DNA from: JBARKJ01 sp049801375 | GTDB lineage: Bacteria; Nitrospirota; JACRHJ01 | Length of the DNA: 64,000 nucleotides | Direction: 5' to 3' | Assembly: GCA_049801375.1 (NCBI GenBank) | Contig: JBARKJ010000073.1 | Span: 35,444 to 99,443, forward strand | Part shown: positions 23,000 through 32,529 of the stretch, one piece after another | How positions within the stretch are numbered: the first letter of the stretch is position 1 | Layout: each line of letters starts with the position of its first letter | Notes under the pieces: generated by a model | What the model was told of the DNA's origin: nothing | What the model saw: the letters and a program-made list of their open reading frames with translations, nothing else | Database searches by the model: none | Translations under genes and position numbers: made by a program

Positions 23000-23923
23000 C
23001 TATCGGAAATCCCCGGAAATATCAAGTGCTTTCTTTACCGAGGCCATTGACGACGCTAAATTTTTATCAGAAATATCAACCCACTGCACGCCTTCCTGGC
23101 CGTTAAACCAGGTATATTGCCTTTTAGCGTAGTGCCTCGTGTCGCGTTTTATCAGCCGCACGGCCTCATCCAACCCCAGTTCGCCGTCCAGATACGCCAT
23201 GAGCTGTTTGTAACCGAGCGCATGCATGGAGGGCATTTCGCGGGCGCAGCCTTTATCCCGAAGCGTCTTCACCTCGTCTAACAGCCCGATTTTAAACATT
23301 TTTTCTACCCGTGCATCTATCCGCCTGTAAAGCTCCGGCCGGGGCATTGTAAGGCCCGCGATTTGATATTCGTACCTGCCTTTATTGCCCCATTGCGACT
23401 GTTTTTCGCTTATTGGTTTCCCTGATTTTTCAAACACTTCCAACGCGCGAATTATCCTTCTTACGTCCGACGGATGTATCTTCTCCGCCGCCTTTTTATC
23501 TTTATTTTTCAACTGATTATATAGGATTCCAGGCTCTTTTCTCTCTGTATCGTAAAGGGCCTCCCGTAGCATAAAATCCGCCCCCGGACCCTCAAAAATG
23601 CCCTGTAAAAGCGCCCGTATATACATGCCCGTCCCGCCCACGACCATGGGGATTTTTCCCCGCCGCCCTATGTCCCCTATCGCCTCGTCCGCGAGTTGGA
23701 CGTACCGCCCGGCTGAGAACTCCTCCTTTGGGTCCGCCACGTCTATAAGGTGGTGCGGCACCCGCGCCCGTTCCTGAAGAGTCGGTTTCGCGGTGCCGAT
23801 GTCCATGCCCCGATATACCTGCATGGAATCCGCGCTGATTATTTCCGCGCCTATCTCTTCGGCGATGGCTAACGATATTTCAGTCTTGCCGACTGCGGTC
23901 GGGCCGACGATAATATAAATCAT
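23000..23923 (-). CDS. miaA: tRNA dimethylallyltransferase MiaA
   Basis: Transfers a dimethylallyl group to A37 of tRNAs that read UNN codons. The P-loop GPTAVGKTEISLAIA at the N-terminus is followed by ISADSMQVYRGMDIGTAKP. Later come MVVGGTGMYIRALLQGIFEGP and a C-terminal RDTRHYAKRQYTWF, all canonical. The 307-residue length is normal. The ATG overlaps the mutL stop by four bases. The mutL-miaA-hfq order is the classical one. Confidence 0.96.
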   Translation of the reverse strand: MIYIIVGPTAVGKTEISLAIAEEIGAEIISADSMQVYRGMDIGTAKPTLQERARVPHHLIDVADPKEEFSAGRYVQLADEAIGDIGRRGKIPMVVGGTGMYIRALLQGIFEGPGADFMLREALYDTERKEPGILYNQLKNKDKKAAEKIHPSDVRRIIRALEVFEKSGKPISEKQSQWGNKGRYEYQIAGLTMPRPELYRRIDARVEKMFKIGLLDEVKTLRDKGCAREMPSMHALGYKQLMAYLDGELGLDEAVRLIKRDTRHYAKRQYTWFNGQEGVQWVDISDKNLASSMASVKKALDISGDFR

Positions 23924-25668
23924 TTCCTCTTAAACATCTTCTCCAACTCGTTCAACCCGAACTTTATCACAGTCGGCCTGCCGTGTGCGCAGGTGTACGG
24001 CATCTCGCAGGCGAAGAGTTGTTCTATGAGCCGCTCCATTGCGTATGGGTGCAATTTTTTGCCGGCCTTGACGGCGCTCTTGCAAGCGAGCGATTTGCAA
24101 ATTTTTTCCCGAAGCTCCTCCGCCTTCCCTTTGACGTCCGCGCTTTCCAGCTCGGATACCAGCCCAAGCACCACTTCCTTTATGTCCGCCTTCTCAAGGA
24201 ACAGCGGCTTTGAGCGGATGAGGAAACTGCCGCCGCCGAAAGGCTCCGCATCGATCCCCAGTTCCTTAAGCTCCGGCAGGACTGCATCGAGGAGCGCCGC
24301 CTCCTTCGCGGTAAGCTCTATACGCTCCGGGACCAGCAACCCTTGCGAGGATTCCCCGTGCTTGCCGAACCGGGCCTTCACCTTTTCATACTGCACACGC
24401 TCGTGCGCCGCGTGTTGGTCGATTAAGATAAAGCCGTCTTCTCTCCTTGCAATGATGTAGGAATCCATAACCTGCATGGGGAACTCCCGGCTGAATTCCC
24501 GTTCCGGTTCTGGGTGAACATTCCTCTCTGTGTGGAGCGGAATCCTCTCTTGGCGGTGCTCATAAACCGGGAAACTCTCGGCGGCGTCCCGATAAGCGGC
24601 GGTAGGCCAGCCGGACGGCGGGGCGAATGGGGCAGGGGCCTCGCGTACCGTGCCCGCTTCCATGAAGGCGCCCGCGCCGGGGGCGCACTCGGAGTTTTTC
24701 AACGCACAGATGACAGCCTCTTTTATGGTCTTCTGCACCCCTTGCGCGTCAGCGAAACGGACCTCCCTCTTGGCCGGATGCACGTTCACGTCCACCTGAG
24801 ATGGTTCTATATCTATGAACAGGATCGATGCCGGGTGCCGCTCCTTCATCAGCAGGGACTCGTATGCATCGTAAAGGGCGCGGGTTATCACACGGTCCTT
24901 AACGGGCCGGCGGTTCACGAAGGTCTCCTGTCTTGAGCGGTCGGAGAAGGTGCTGCCCGGCGCGGAGACGAAACCATGAACGCGGCATGCTCCGCCGCCG
25001 TTATTTATCTCCGAGAGTCCCTTCGCGAAGTCTCTTCCGTAAACTTGGGCCACCCGCTCCCTAAGCTCACGGACCGGCGGGCAATCGAACAATTCCTTGC
25101 CGTCACTTGTCAGCCTGAAATGGACCATCGGGTGCGCAAGCGCCAGCCTCTCAACCGTCGCCGCTATGTGCGATAGCTCGGTCTCACGGCTCTTTAAGAA
25201 CTTAAGCCTTGCCGGGGTATTGAAGAATAAGTCGCGCACCTCCGCCGTGGTCCCTCTGGCCGCGCCGACCTCCTTCACGCCCTGGATTTTTCCGCCTTCG
25301 ATGTAGACCGATGAGCCGTGGCCCTCGCCAGTTGATGTCGTGAGCCTGAACCGCGAAACCGATGCGATGGACGGGAGCGCCTCACCCCGAAAGCCCATGG
25401 TGGAGATTGACAGGAGACCGTCGTCGGAGCTCAGCTTGCTGGTGGCATGGCGCTCGAAAGCGAGAAGGGCGTCGTCCGGGGACATCCCCGAACCGTCGTC
25501 GATTATCTTTATTAGCTTGGTCCCGCCGCCCCCCGTCTCGATGAATATCCGGGATGCGCCCGAGTCGAGGGAATTTTCGACCAGCTCCTTCACTACCGAC
25601 GCCGGTCGCTCCACCACCTCTCCGGCGGCGATTTTATTTGCGATATTTTCAGGAAGGATTTTAATCAT
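23920..25668 (-). CDS. mutL: DNA mismatch repair protein MutL, endonuclease-type
   Basis: GHKL ATPase that links MutS mismatch recognition to strand removal. The N-terminal ATPase shows NKIAAGEVVERPASVVKELV, DDGSGM and GFRGEALPSIASV. The C-terminal domain carries the endonuclease motif DQHAAHERVQYE near residue 416, fitting DQHAxxExxxxE. It also has ACKSAVKAGKKL and CAHGRP near 559. This indicates a nicking MutL as in most bacteria without MutH, unlike the E. coli enzyme. The 582-residue length fits. Four-base overlaps join it to dut and miaA. mutS lies separately at 60091-62715. Confidence 0.96.
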   Translation of the reverse strand: MIKILPENIANKIAAGEVVERPASVVKELVENSLDSGASRIFIETGGGGTKLIKIIDDGSGMSPDDALLAFERHATSKLSSDDGLLSISTMGFRGEALPSIASVSRFRLTTSTGEGHGSSVYIEGGKIQGVKEVGAARGTTAEVRDLFFNTPARLKFLKSRETELSHIAATVERLALAHPMVHFRLTSDGKELFDCPPVRELRERVAQVYGRDFAKGLSEINNGGGACRVHGFVSAPGSTFSDRSRQETFVNRRPVKDRVITRALYDAYESLLMKERHPASILFIDIEPSQVDVNVHPAKREVRFADAQGVQKTIKEAVICALKNSECAPGAGAFMEAGTVREAPAPFAPPSGWPTAAYRDAAESFPVYEHRQERIPLHTERNVHPEPEREFSREFPMQVMDSYIIARREDGFILIDQHAAHERVQYEKVKARFGKHGESSQGLLVPERIELTAKEAALLDAVLPELKELGIDAEPFGGGSFLIRSKPLFLEKADIKEVVLGLVSELESADVKGKAEELREKICKSLACKSAVKAGKKLHPYAMERLIEQLFACEMPYTCAHGRPTVIKFGLNELEKMFKRK

Positions 25669-26117
25669 GTTCCCGTATGCCCGAATCCACCGTCCCCGCG
25701 CTTGGTTCCGTTTAATTCTTCGACGTGGATCAGCTCCGCCCGGACCACCTCGTTTATCACCATCTGGGCGATGCGGTCGCCGCGTTTTATGGTAAAAGGC
25801 TCCTCACCGAAATTAATGAGTATGACCTTTATCTCGCCGCGGTAATCGGCGTCCACCGTACCCGGCGTATTGACGAGGCTTATGCCGTGTTTAGCGGCAA
25901 GCCCGCTTCTCGGGCGCACCTGCGCTTCGTATCCTTCCGGAAGCTCGATGGATATGCCGGTAGGGACGAGCGCCCATTTTCCGGCTAGAACAACCATCTG
26001 CCCGTCCACCGCGGCCAAAAGGTCCATACCCGCGGAATGCTCCGTCTGGTACGACGGCAGAGGCAGGTCTTCGCTTCCAGGTAATTTCTTTATTTTTATT
26101 TTTAATTGAACGGACAT
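25665..26117 (-). CDS. dut: dUTP diphosphatase
   Basis: Trimeric dUTPase that prevents uracil incorporation and supplies dUMP for dTMP synthesis. All five motifs are present: AGMDLLA, RSGLAAKHG, NTPGTVDADYRGEIKVIL with the catalytic Asp, GDRIAQMVI, and the C-terminal arm RGDGGFGHTGT. The length of 150 residues is standard. It overlaps mutL by four bases and lies four bases after the M16 protease gene. A family 4 uracil-DNA glycosylase at the window end acts in the same uracil-control theme. Confidence 0.96.
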   Translation of the reverse strand: MSVQLKIKIKKLPGSEDLPLPSYQTEHSAGMDLLAAVDGQMVVLAGKWALVPTGISIELPEGYEAQVRPRSGLAAKHGISLVNTPGTVDADYRGEIKVILINFGEEPFTIKRGDRIAQMVINEVVRAELIHVEELNGTKRGDGGFGHTGT

Positions 26118-26121
26118 TTCT

Positions 26122-27378
26122 TTAATGGACGGGGATTTCTTTTTGAAGCTCTGCCTTCTCTATCGGCCCCAGGGCGCTCATGGCTATTTCCTCGCTGCCG
26201 AAAAGCTCATGCACCAGCCTGTTCACCTGGTCCGAATCCACCTTCTCAATCTCCGCGATTATCTCGTCCAGGGTGTAGCGGCGGCCCAGGTACATCTCCT
26301 GCTTAGCGAGCTGACTCATCCGGTTGTACGTATTCTCCATGCCGAGGACCATATTTCCTTTAAGCTGTTCCTTTACCTTCTCCAGTTCGTCTTTCGTTAC
26401 GCCCTCTTCCCGCAGCTTCTTTATCTCTTTCCAGATGACCCTGACCACCGATGCGGCCTTGGAAGGGCTGACTCCGGCATAGATGACGAATAACCCGGTA
26501 TCTTTCAAGGAAGTGAGGTATGAATAGACGGAATAGGCAAGCCCGCGCTTCTCGCGTATCTCCTGAAAAAGCCTGGAACTCATACTGCTCCCAAGCAGGG
26601 TGTTCAGGGAATACATCCCGAACCGGTCCTTGTGCGAGTACGGCAGCCCCTTCGCGCCCATGCAGACATGTACCTGCTCCAGCTTCCGGTGTCTCACGTT
26701 GACGGCCGGCTTAAAACCGGCTGGATCGCTCTGGGGCCTTGGCTTTTTCTTTTTCCTCCCGCCGAAGCTTTTGTTCAGCGTCTCTATCAGGAGGTCGTGG
26801 TCGAAATTTCCGGCGGCGGAGATAACGATCTCGGAGGGCACGTAATAGTCTTTCATGTAGTTGATAAGGTTTTCGCGGGACAGGCCGTTCATGCTTTTCC
26901 TGGTTCCTAGAACCGGCTGACCAAGCGGGGTGCCCTTCCAGACCGATTCGTAGAGGAGCTCGTGTACCAGGTCGTCGGGCGTATCCTCGACCATCTTTAT
27001 CTCCTCCAATATCACCTTGCGCTCACGGTCCAGCTCTTTCTGGTCGAATGTGGAGTTGTTGAAGATGTCGGTCAGGAGGTCCACGGCGCGGGCCAGGTGT
27101 TCGTCCAGTACCTTAACGTAATAGGTTGTGCCTTCTTTGCTGGTGAACGCGTTGAGTTCTCCGCCCATGGAGTCCATCTCGATGGCGATGTCCCGCGCGC
27201 TCCTCCTTTTTGTGCCCTTGAAGAGCATGTGCTCTATGAAGTGGGAGACGCCGCTCAACTCCGGGGATTCGTCCCTCGCGCCCACGTTTATCCAGACGCC
27301 TAGCGACACGGACCGGACGTGGTTTATCCGTTCGGTCACTACGCGCATCCCGTTATCTAATAGTTCTCTTTTATACAT
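26122..27378 (-). CDS. M16 family zinc peptidase (pitrilysin/processing-peptidase type)
   Basis: Zinc protease of 418 residues with the inverted motif HxxEH as HFIEHMLFKGT near residue 46 and the distal glutamate around residues 120-130 (ILEEIKMVED). The C-terminal inactive-like domain is present. Homologues such as Bacillus YmxG lie beside pnp in many bacteria, as here. The native substrate is not known. The start is the ATG at 27378 with AGGT upstream. A strong terminator separates it from pnp, so it needs readthrough or its own promoter. The dut-mutL-miaA run follows. Confidence 0.93.
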   Translation of the reverse strand: MYKRELLDNGMRVVTERINHVRSVSLGVWINVGARDESPELSGVSHFIEHMLFKGTKRRSARDIAIEMDSMGGELNAFTSKEGTTYYVKVLDEHLARAVDLLTDIFNNSTFDQKELDRERKVILEEIKMVEDTPDDLVHELLYESVWKGTPLGQPVLGTRKSMNGLSRENLINYMKDYYVPSEIVISAAGNFDHDLLIETLNKSFGGRKKKKPRPQSDPAGFKPAVNVRHRKLEQVHVCMGAKGLPYSHKDRFGMYSLNTLLGSSMSSRLFQEIREKRGLAYSVYSYLTSLKDTGLFVIYAGVSPSKAASVVRVIWKEIKKLREEGVTKDELEKVKEQLKGNMVLGMENTYNRMSQLAKQEMYLGRRYTLDEIIAEIEKVDSDQVNRLVHELFGSEEIAMSALGPIEKAELQKEIPVH

Positions 27379-27401
27379 GGCGTTACCTAAGATATTACCA
27401 T

Positions 27402-27438
27402 AAAAAAAAGGAAACGAGCCAAATCATTGCCCATTTCC
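27402..27438 (-). terminator. Rho-independent terminator after pnp
   Basis: On the minus strand a ten-pair stem including two G-U pairs is formed between the complements of 27429-27438 and 27410-27419. It is followed immediately by eight U (complement of 27402-27409). It lies between the pnp stop and the M16 protease start. Confidence 0.85.
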
Positions 27439-27467
27439 CTTCTTTTCTTCGCGTTTATCTTATTGCC

Positions 27468-29564
27468 TTAGTCTTGCTTCGCCTTTAAATCCTTGGCCGC
27501 TTCCTTGGCCGAGAGGCGTATCTTGCCCTGGCGGTCAACTTCCAGGACCTTCACCATTATCTCGTCGCCTTCCTTAAGCTCGTCGGCGACGTTCGTCACC
27601 CTGTGCTCGGCGATCTGAGAGATATGCACCAGGCCGTCGGTCCCCGGCGTGATCTCGACAAAGGCGCCGAAGTCCATGATCTTCCGGACCTTGCCTTTAT
27701 AAATCTTGCCTATCTCCGGCTCCATGACGATTCCCTGGATGATGTCGATGGCCTTCTTTGCGGCGGCCTCATCCGCGGAAGCTATGTTTATAACGCCGGT
27801 GTCCTCGATGTCGATCTTGCAGCCGGTTTCCTCCACTATGCCCCTTATCACCTTGCCGCCGGAACCTATTACCTCTCGTATCTTGTCCGGCTTTATCTGG
27901 ATGGTGAATATCCTGGGGGCATGCGGGGAGAGGTTAGCCCTGGGCTCCGGCAGCGCGTCCAGCATCCTGCCAAGGATATGGAGCCGGCCTTCCTTCGCCT
28001 GAGCAAGGGCCTCCTTCATCAGGGCCTTGGTGACGCCGCCTATCTTTATATCCATCTGCAAAGCGCAGACGCCAGCACTTGTGCCGGTCACTTTAAAATC
28101 CATGTCGCCAAGATGGTCTTCAAGGCCAAGGATGTCCGAGAGCACGACGTACTTCTCGTCTTCCTTTATAAGCCCCATCGCTATCCCGGCCACCGGAGCC
28201 GTTATGGGCACGCCTGCATCCATCAAGGCGAGCGTTCCGCCGCAGACAGAGGCCATGGACGAGCTGCCGTTCGACTCTGTGATATCCGAGACTATGCGGA
28301 TGGTATACGGGAATTTCTCCTTCACCGGGATTACCTGCCTGAGCGATTTTTCCGCCAGGGCGCCGTGGCCTATCTCGCGCCTTCCGGGGCCGCGCAGGAA
28401 CTTGGCTTCGCCTACAGAGTACGGCGGGAAGTTGTAGTGGAGCATGAACGGCTTGTAGCTCACGCCTTCGAGCGCGTCTATCATCTGCGCGTCATCGGAG
28501 GTGCCGAGTGTCGCGGTAACGAGCGCCTGGGTCTCGCCTCTCGTGAAGAGCGCCGAGCCGTGCGTCCTGGGCAGTATGCTCGTGTCGCAGGTTATCTGGC
28601 GGATGTCCCGGACACCCCTGCCGTCCGCGCGGACACCCTTCTCAAGTATCATCTTCCTGACCATATCCCTCTCGATATCGTGGAAGATGATGCTGATGTT
28701 CCTTACCCTGGTGACGTCGTCCCCGCCGATCTCCGCCGTTATTTCCGACTGGAGGTTGTCCAGCGATTTCTGGCGCTCCGTCTTGTTCGGGATCGCGATA
28801 AACTCGCTTATTCCGGAGACGGCTTTCGCCTTGACTTCCTCCACCAACGCGGGGTCTATCTTGATCTCCTTGACCGTGCGCTTTTCCAACCCTGCCTGCT
28901 CGCGGAGTTTCTCCTGGAGCGCGACGCCCTTCTTTATCTCTTCGTGCGCCAGTTCCAGGGCGTCCAGCATGACGTCTTCGCTGACCTCGGCCGCCCAGGA
29001 CTCCACCATCATTATGGCTTCCTTCGTCCCGGCGACGGTAAGTTCGAGCTTCGTCTGCTCCATCTCCTTGAGGGTCGGGTTGACGACGAACTTGCCGTCC
29101 ACCATCCCGATGCGTACGGCGCTGACCGGCCCGTTAAACGGGATATCGGAAATGGAAAGGGCCGCCGACGCGGCGATCATCCCCATTATGTCGGAGACGT
29201 TCTCCTCGCCGAAAGAAAGGACGTTGGCAATTATCTGCGTCTCGCAGAGGAACCCCTTCGGGAACAGGGGCCGAAGCGGCCTGTCGATCAACCGGGAGGT
29301 TAGGGTTTCCTTCTCGGTGAGCCTGCCTTCCCTCTTGAAGAATCCGCCGGGTATCTTGCCCGCGGCGTAAGTCTTCTCGAGGTAATCGCACGTAAGGGGG
29401 AAGAAGTCCTGCCCTTCCCGTTCAACCTTTGAAGAGACTGCCGTGGCGAGGACTACGGTGTCCCCAAAAGTCGCTATAACCGCACCGCTCGCCTGCCGGG
29501 CAATCTTGCCCGTCTCCAGGGTGAGGGTGCCCTCCCTTAAGGGCATTTCTACTTTATGAACCAT
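27468..29564 (-). CDS. pnp: Polyribonucleotide nucleotidyltransferase (PNPase)
   Basis: Phosphorolytic 3'-5' exoribonuclease of the RNA degradosome. Two RNase PH-like domains are visible, the second with RTHGSALFTRGETQALVT and SDITESNGSSSMASVCGGT. A KH domain (about 555-615, with IGSGGKVIRGIVEETGCKIDI) and an S1 domain (about 620-690, with MDFGAFVEITPGTDGLVHIS) follow. The 698 residues are full length. It lies 21 bp after rpsO, the universal neighbour, and is closed by a strong terminator. Confidence 0.97.
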   Translation of the reverse strand: MVHKVEMPLREGTLTLETGKIARQASGAVIATFGDTVVLATAVSSKVEREGQDFFPLTCDYLEKTYAAGKIPGGFFKREGRLTEKETLTSRLIDRPLRPLFPKGFLCETQIIANVLSFGEENVSDIMGMIAASAALSISDIPFNGPVSAVRIGMVDGKFVVNPTLKEMEQTKLELTVAGTKEAIMMVESWAAEVSEDVMLDALELAHEEIKKGVALQEKLREQAGLEKRTVKEIKIDPALVEEVKAKAVSGISEFIAIPNKTERQKSLDNLQSEITAEIGGDDVTRVRNISIIFHDIERDMVRKMILEKGVRADGRGVRDIRQITCDTSILPRTHGSALFTRGETQALVTATLGTSDDAQMIDALEGVSYKPFMLHYNFPPYSVGEAKFLRGPGRREIGHGALAEKSLRQVIPVKEKFPYTIRIVSDITESNGSSSMASVCGGTLALMDAGVPITAPVAGIAMGLIKEDEKYVVLSDILGLEDHLGDMDFKVTGTSAGVCALQMDIKIGGVTKALMKEALAQAKEGRLHILGRMLDALPEPRANLSPHAPRIFTIQIKPDKIREVIGSGGKVIRGIVEETGCKIDIEDTGVINIASADEAAAKKAIDIIQGIVMEPEIGKIYKGKVRKIMDFGAFVEITPGTDGLVHISQIAEHRVTNVADELKEGDEIMVKVLEVDRQGKIRLSAKEAAKDLKAKQD

Positions 29565-29585
29565 GTAATTTGTTTTTCTCCAGTC

Positions 29586-29855
29586 TTATTTTCTGAGGCC
29601 CATTTCTTCGACCATCCTCTTGTAGCGGTCAACGCTTTTTTTCTTGAGGTAGTCAAGGAGCCTTCTCCTGCGTCCGACCATTTTTAAAAGCCCGCGCCTT
29701 GAGTGGAAATCCTTTTTGTGGGCCTTGAAATGTTCAGTAAGATATTTAATCCGCTCGCTAAGGAGTGCGATCTGGACCTCCGGCGAACCGGTATCTGTGT
29801 CGTGTACCTTAAATTTTCCTATTAAATCCTGTTTCATGTCCTTCTCCAGCGCCAT
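29586..29855 (-). CDS. rpsO: 30S ribosomal protein S15
   Basis: Binds the central domain of 16S rRNA. The ATG at 29855, with AAGGAGG eight bases upstream, gives exactly the standard 89 residues (MALEKDMKQDLIGKF onward). A GTG three codons earlier overlaps the ribosome binding site and is unlikely. Conserved segments are HDTDTGSPEVQIALLSERI, KDFHSRRGLLKMVGRRRRLL and the C-terminal YLKKKSVDRYKRM. In E. coli rpsO controls itself through a leader pseudoknot; no such structure was established in the leader here. Confidence 0.97.
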   Translation of the reverse strand: MALEKDMKQDLIGKFKVHDTDTGSPEVQIALLSERIKYLTEHFKAHKKDFHSRRGLLKMVGRRRRLLDYLKKKSVDRYKRMVEEMGLRK

Positions 29856-29952
29856 CTCTGTCACCTCCTTCCCATAGTATTGCCAGTCATTGAATTTTTA
29901 TAGTCCATAAACCCAAAAACTAACATAACTATCATAGATTGTAAAGCTTTTT

Positions 29953-30846
29953 TTAACTCAGCACAACCTTGGGCAGTATTGGGTTTTTTGCCCCTTCGCC
30001 AGCCGGTTCACCGATAGCCAAAAGCTTTCCCGATTCATCCATCAAGCGGACCGGCGTACCTTCCCGGAACTCCGGCATTAAAATGAAATCGTCATGCGCG
30101 GGCGGCCTCCCATGGCATACGTCATCCACCCCGCGCGGGGTCAACATGGCCGCCGGGAGTTCCGGCAGAAGCGTATCGATTTGAATTACTCTTTTGAACG
30201 CCTCATCGGGAGCCGGCTTCGGCTCAAGGGAAAGCGCGCCGTCCACGTTATATGCTCCGGCCACCGTCCTTCGTAGAGAAACCAGATGTCCGCACGTCCC
30301 CAATGCCTCGGATATATCCCTGGCCAGAGAGCGGATGTAGGTGCCGCTTGAGCATAGGGCGTGGAATGAAAGTTCGTCTCCCGAGAGGTCCAGAAGCTCC
30401 AGCGCGTCTATCACTACCCGCCTCGGCGGGGCCTGAACCGGAAGCCCCTTCCGGGCCCGCCTGTACAGCGGCTCTCCGCCGATTTTCACTGCGGAATAGG
30501 CGGGCGGGACCTGTTCAATTTCCCCGGTGAAGCGGGAAAAAACTTCTTCCACTTTCCGCCTGTCGAGCGCGGGCACGGACAGTTCGCATATTATTTTTCC
30601 CTCGGCATCAAGGGTATCTGTCTCGCACCCCAGTTTTACGGTAGCAGTATATTCTTTTTTGTTGCCCCCGTAGAATTTTGCGAGCCTCGTAGCTTTGCCC
30701 AGGAGGACAAGCAGTAGTCCGGTCGCCGCAGGGTCGAGCGTACCCGTATGTCCGGTGCGTTTTTCTTTCAATAATCCGCGCAGGAATGAGACCGCGTCGT
30801 GAGAGGTCCAGCCGAGGGGCTTGTCGATCAGTATGAGTCCGTCCAT
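29953..30846 (-). CDS. truB: tRNA pseudouridine(55) synthase TruB
   Basis: Makes pseudouridine 55 in the T-loop of tRNAs. The motif GHTGTLDPAATGLLLVLLGK holds the catalytic Asp. GLILIDKPLGWTSHD and CSSGTYIRSLARDI are also canonical. The ATG at 30846 overlaps the nrnA stop (TGATG). The protein is about 297 residues with a C-terminal PUA-like region. It belongs to the nusA-infB-rbfA-truB-rpsO series. Confidence 0.96.
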   Translation of the reverse strand: MDGLILIDKPLGWTSHDAVSFLRGLLKEKRTGHTGTLDPAATGLLLVLLGKATRLAKFYGGNKKEYTATVKLGCETDTLDAEGKIICELSVPALDRRKVEEVFSRFTGEIEQVPPAYSAVKIGGEPLYRRARKGLPVQAPPRRVVIDALELLDLSGDELSFHALCSSGTYIRSLARDISEALGTCGHLVSLRRTVAGAYNVDGALSLEPKPAPDEAFKRVIQIDTLLPELPAAMLTPRGVDDVCHGRPPAHDDFILMPEFREGTPVRLMDESGKLLAIGEPAGEGAKNPILPKVVLS

Positions 30847-31817
30847 CAAGCGTTGAATCTCTTCAGATGCTCCAGAACCTTCGGGAGGACGAAATCTTTG
30901 GTTTTCTCAAGAGACATTTCCATAACTACTCCGGACGCGTTGGGATGCCCTCCGCCGCCCAGGCTTTCGGCGAGCGTGGAGACATTTACCCTGCCCTTGG
31001 AGCGGAAGCTGATCTTTACTTTATTTGGCCCGGCCTCCCGGAAAAGAACGGCCGCCTCCACACCTTTTACCGCGCGCGGATAATTAATGAAGCCGTCCGT
31101 GTCCTCCGCTTTCGTACCCGTCTCGCTGTAAAATTCCTCCTTCACCGTGACCCATGCCACCAGGCCGTCCTCGCTGATTTCCATGCCTGCCAGGACCATG
31201 CCCAAAAGCTTCATTCTGCCGAAGGACTTCGTCTCGTAGATGTTTTCCGCGATCTGCCACGTTTCTACTCCGTAATCGATGAGTTTCGCCGATTTGGAAA
31301 GCGCGTCAGCGTCCGTATTGGTGTACCTGAAAGAACCCGTGTCGGTGAATATACAGGTATAGAGGCAGGTGGCGATATCCTTGTCTATCGGGGCGTCCAT
31401 GAAAAGGAGCAGGTCGTAGACCATCTCGCCCGCCGCGGCCGCTTCCGGGTTCACCCAGTACACGTCCGCCGTCTTCGGGTTGGTTACATGATGGTCGATG
31501 TTGATTATTTTTTTTACCGGGGCGCCTTTGGTTTTAAGTCCCGTCCGCTCAGGCTCGCAGTCCACCACGATCAACGCGTCGTGCGGCTCCGTAATTTCCG
31601 TCCCTATTTTTATAAGCCCGGACCCGGGCAGGAAATGGAGGAACTCCGGAACCGGGTCGGCATTCAACATTGTCACCTTTTTTCCCATCTTGATCAGGGA
31701 GAGGGCAAGACCCAGCTCCGAGCCTATCGCGTCCCCTTCAGGGCTGATGTGCGTGGAAATGACAAGGCTGTCAAGGCCTTTGATCGCCTCGGCTACACCC
31801 TCTATCCCGTGAGTCAT
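30846..31817 (-). CDS. nrnA: DHH/DHHA1 phosphoesterase, NrnA-type (nanoRNase / pAp phosphatase)
   Basis: Predicted to degrade short oligoribonucleotides and perhaps 3'-phosphoadenosine-5'-phosphate. The DHH domain has the signature INIDHHVTNPKTADVYWV and an upstream LIVVDCE. The C-terminal DHHA1 domain ends with GGGGHPNASG. The 323-residue length matches NrnA. Its place between rbfA and truB is common in Firmicutes and Desulfobacterota-like genomes. It overlaps rbfA by four bases. Confidence 0.92.
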   Translation of the reverse strand: MTHGIEGVAEAIKGLDSLVISTHISPEGDAIGSELGLALSLIKMGKKVTMLNADPVPEFLHFLPGSGLIKIGTEITEPHDALIVVDCEPERTGLKTKGAPVKKIINIDHHVTNPKTADVYWVNPEAAAAGEMVYDLLLFMDAPIDKDIATCLYTCIFTDTGSFRYTNTDADALSKSAKLIDYGVETWQIAENIYETKSFGRMKLLGMVLAGMEISEDGLVAWVTVKEEFYSETGTKAEDTDGFINYPRAVKGVEAAVLFREAGPNKVKISFRSKGRVNVSTLAESLGGGGHPNASGVVMEMSLEKTKDFVLPKVLEHLKRFNA

Positions 31818-32188
31818 TCCCCATCCTCCCCGTCCTCTTTAATATCCAGGCCCCGGAGAAGCTCCAGTATCCTCGAGCCCTTTTCAATGGATTCGTCCAA
31901 CTGGAAGAAAAGCTCAGGAGTCGAGCGGAGCTGAAGCCTGTGCCCAAGTTCGGTACGCAGGAAACTGCTCCCGCTTTTGAGGCCCTTCAGGGCCTCCTTC
32001 TTCCTCGCCTCGTCGCCTATTATGCTGACGAATACCCTGGCGTTCCTTAAGTCGTCGCTTACTTTCACATAGGTTATCGTGACGAAGCCTACTCTAGGGT
32101 CCTTGGTTTTCCTGAGCAGGATGTCGGAAAGCTCCACCCGTATCTGTTCGCCGACCCTGTCGGCACGTTTATAGTCGCGTGATTTCAT
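31814..32188 (-). CDS. rbfA: Ribosome-binding factor A
   Basis: KH-fold factor for late 30S subunit maturation and cold adaptation. The 124-residue protein shows KRADRVGEQIRVELSDILL at the N-terminus, the mid motif TITYVKVSDDLRNARVFVSI and a hallmark C-terminal helix. A short acidic tail (DIKEDGEDGE) follows. It overlaps nrnA by four bases and lies 56 bp after the DUF503 gene. Confidence 0.95.
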   Translation of the reverse strand: MKSRDYKRADRVGEQIRVELSDILLRKTKDPRVGFVTITYVKVSDDLRNARVFVSIIGDEARKKEALKGLKSGSSFLRTELGHRLQLRSTPELFFQLDESIEKGSRILELLRGLDIKEDGEDGE

Positions 32189-32244
32189 ATTCCATAACTC
32201 CGCCTTAAATCCCCATCTCTTAAGAAGGGGGTTCAGGTGCGTTA

Positions 32245-32526
32245 CTATAATACCTCTATTTGATAATCTATTAATTCGAGGCTGGTATTGGAGCGGATTA
32301 GATCCACCACCTTGTTCAGCACGTCCGAGGTAAAGGCTTTTTCACCGGACACGCAGGCCACGCCCAGCGTCGCCCTCTGCCAGAGGTCCTGGTTGTCCAC
32401 TTCCGCGACGGAGACGTTGAACTTGCTGCGTATCCGGTCTTTCAGGCCTTTTACGACGCTCCGCTTGCTCTTTAAGGAACCAGCGTCGTAAACGACCATC
32501 TCTACCGTGAGTATCCCAACGAACAT
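32245..32526 (-). CDS. DUF503 family protein (YlxP-like)
   Basis: 93-residue protein of the DUF503/YlxP family. The segments VYDAGSLKSKRSVVKGLKDR and NVSVAEVDNQDLWQRATLGV are diagnostic. It has a small ferredoxin-like fold. Members sit between infB and rbfA in many bacteria and are suspected to aid ribosome assembly, but no defined activity is established to my knowledge. The ATG follows the infB stop by three bases. Confidence 0.92.
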   Translation of the reverse strand: MFVGILTVEMVVYDAGSLKSKRSVVKGLKDRIRSKFNVSVAEVDNQDLWQRATLGVACVSGEKAFTSDVLNKVVDLIRSNTSLELIDYQIEVL

Positions 32527-32529
32527 AAA

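Noticed and set aside
27603..29303. A 566-codon open frame antisense to pnp
   Set aside because: It is an overlap shadow caused by GC-rich third positions. It has no family features and no ribosome binding site, and pnp on the other strand is certain.
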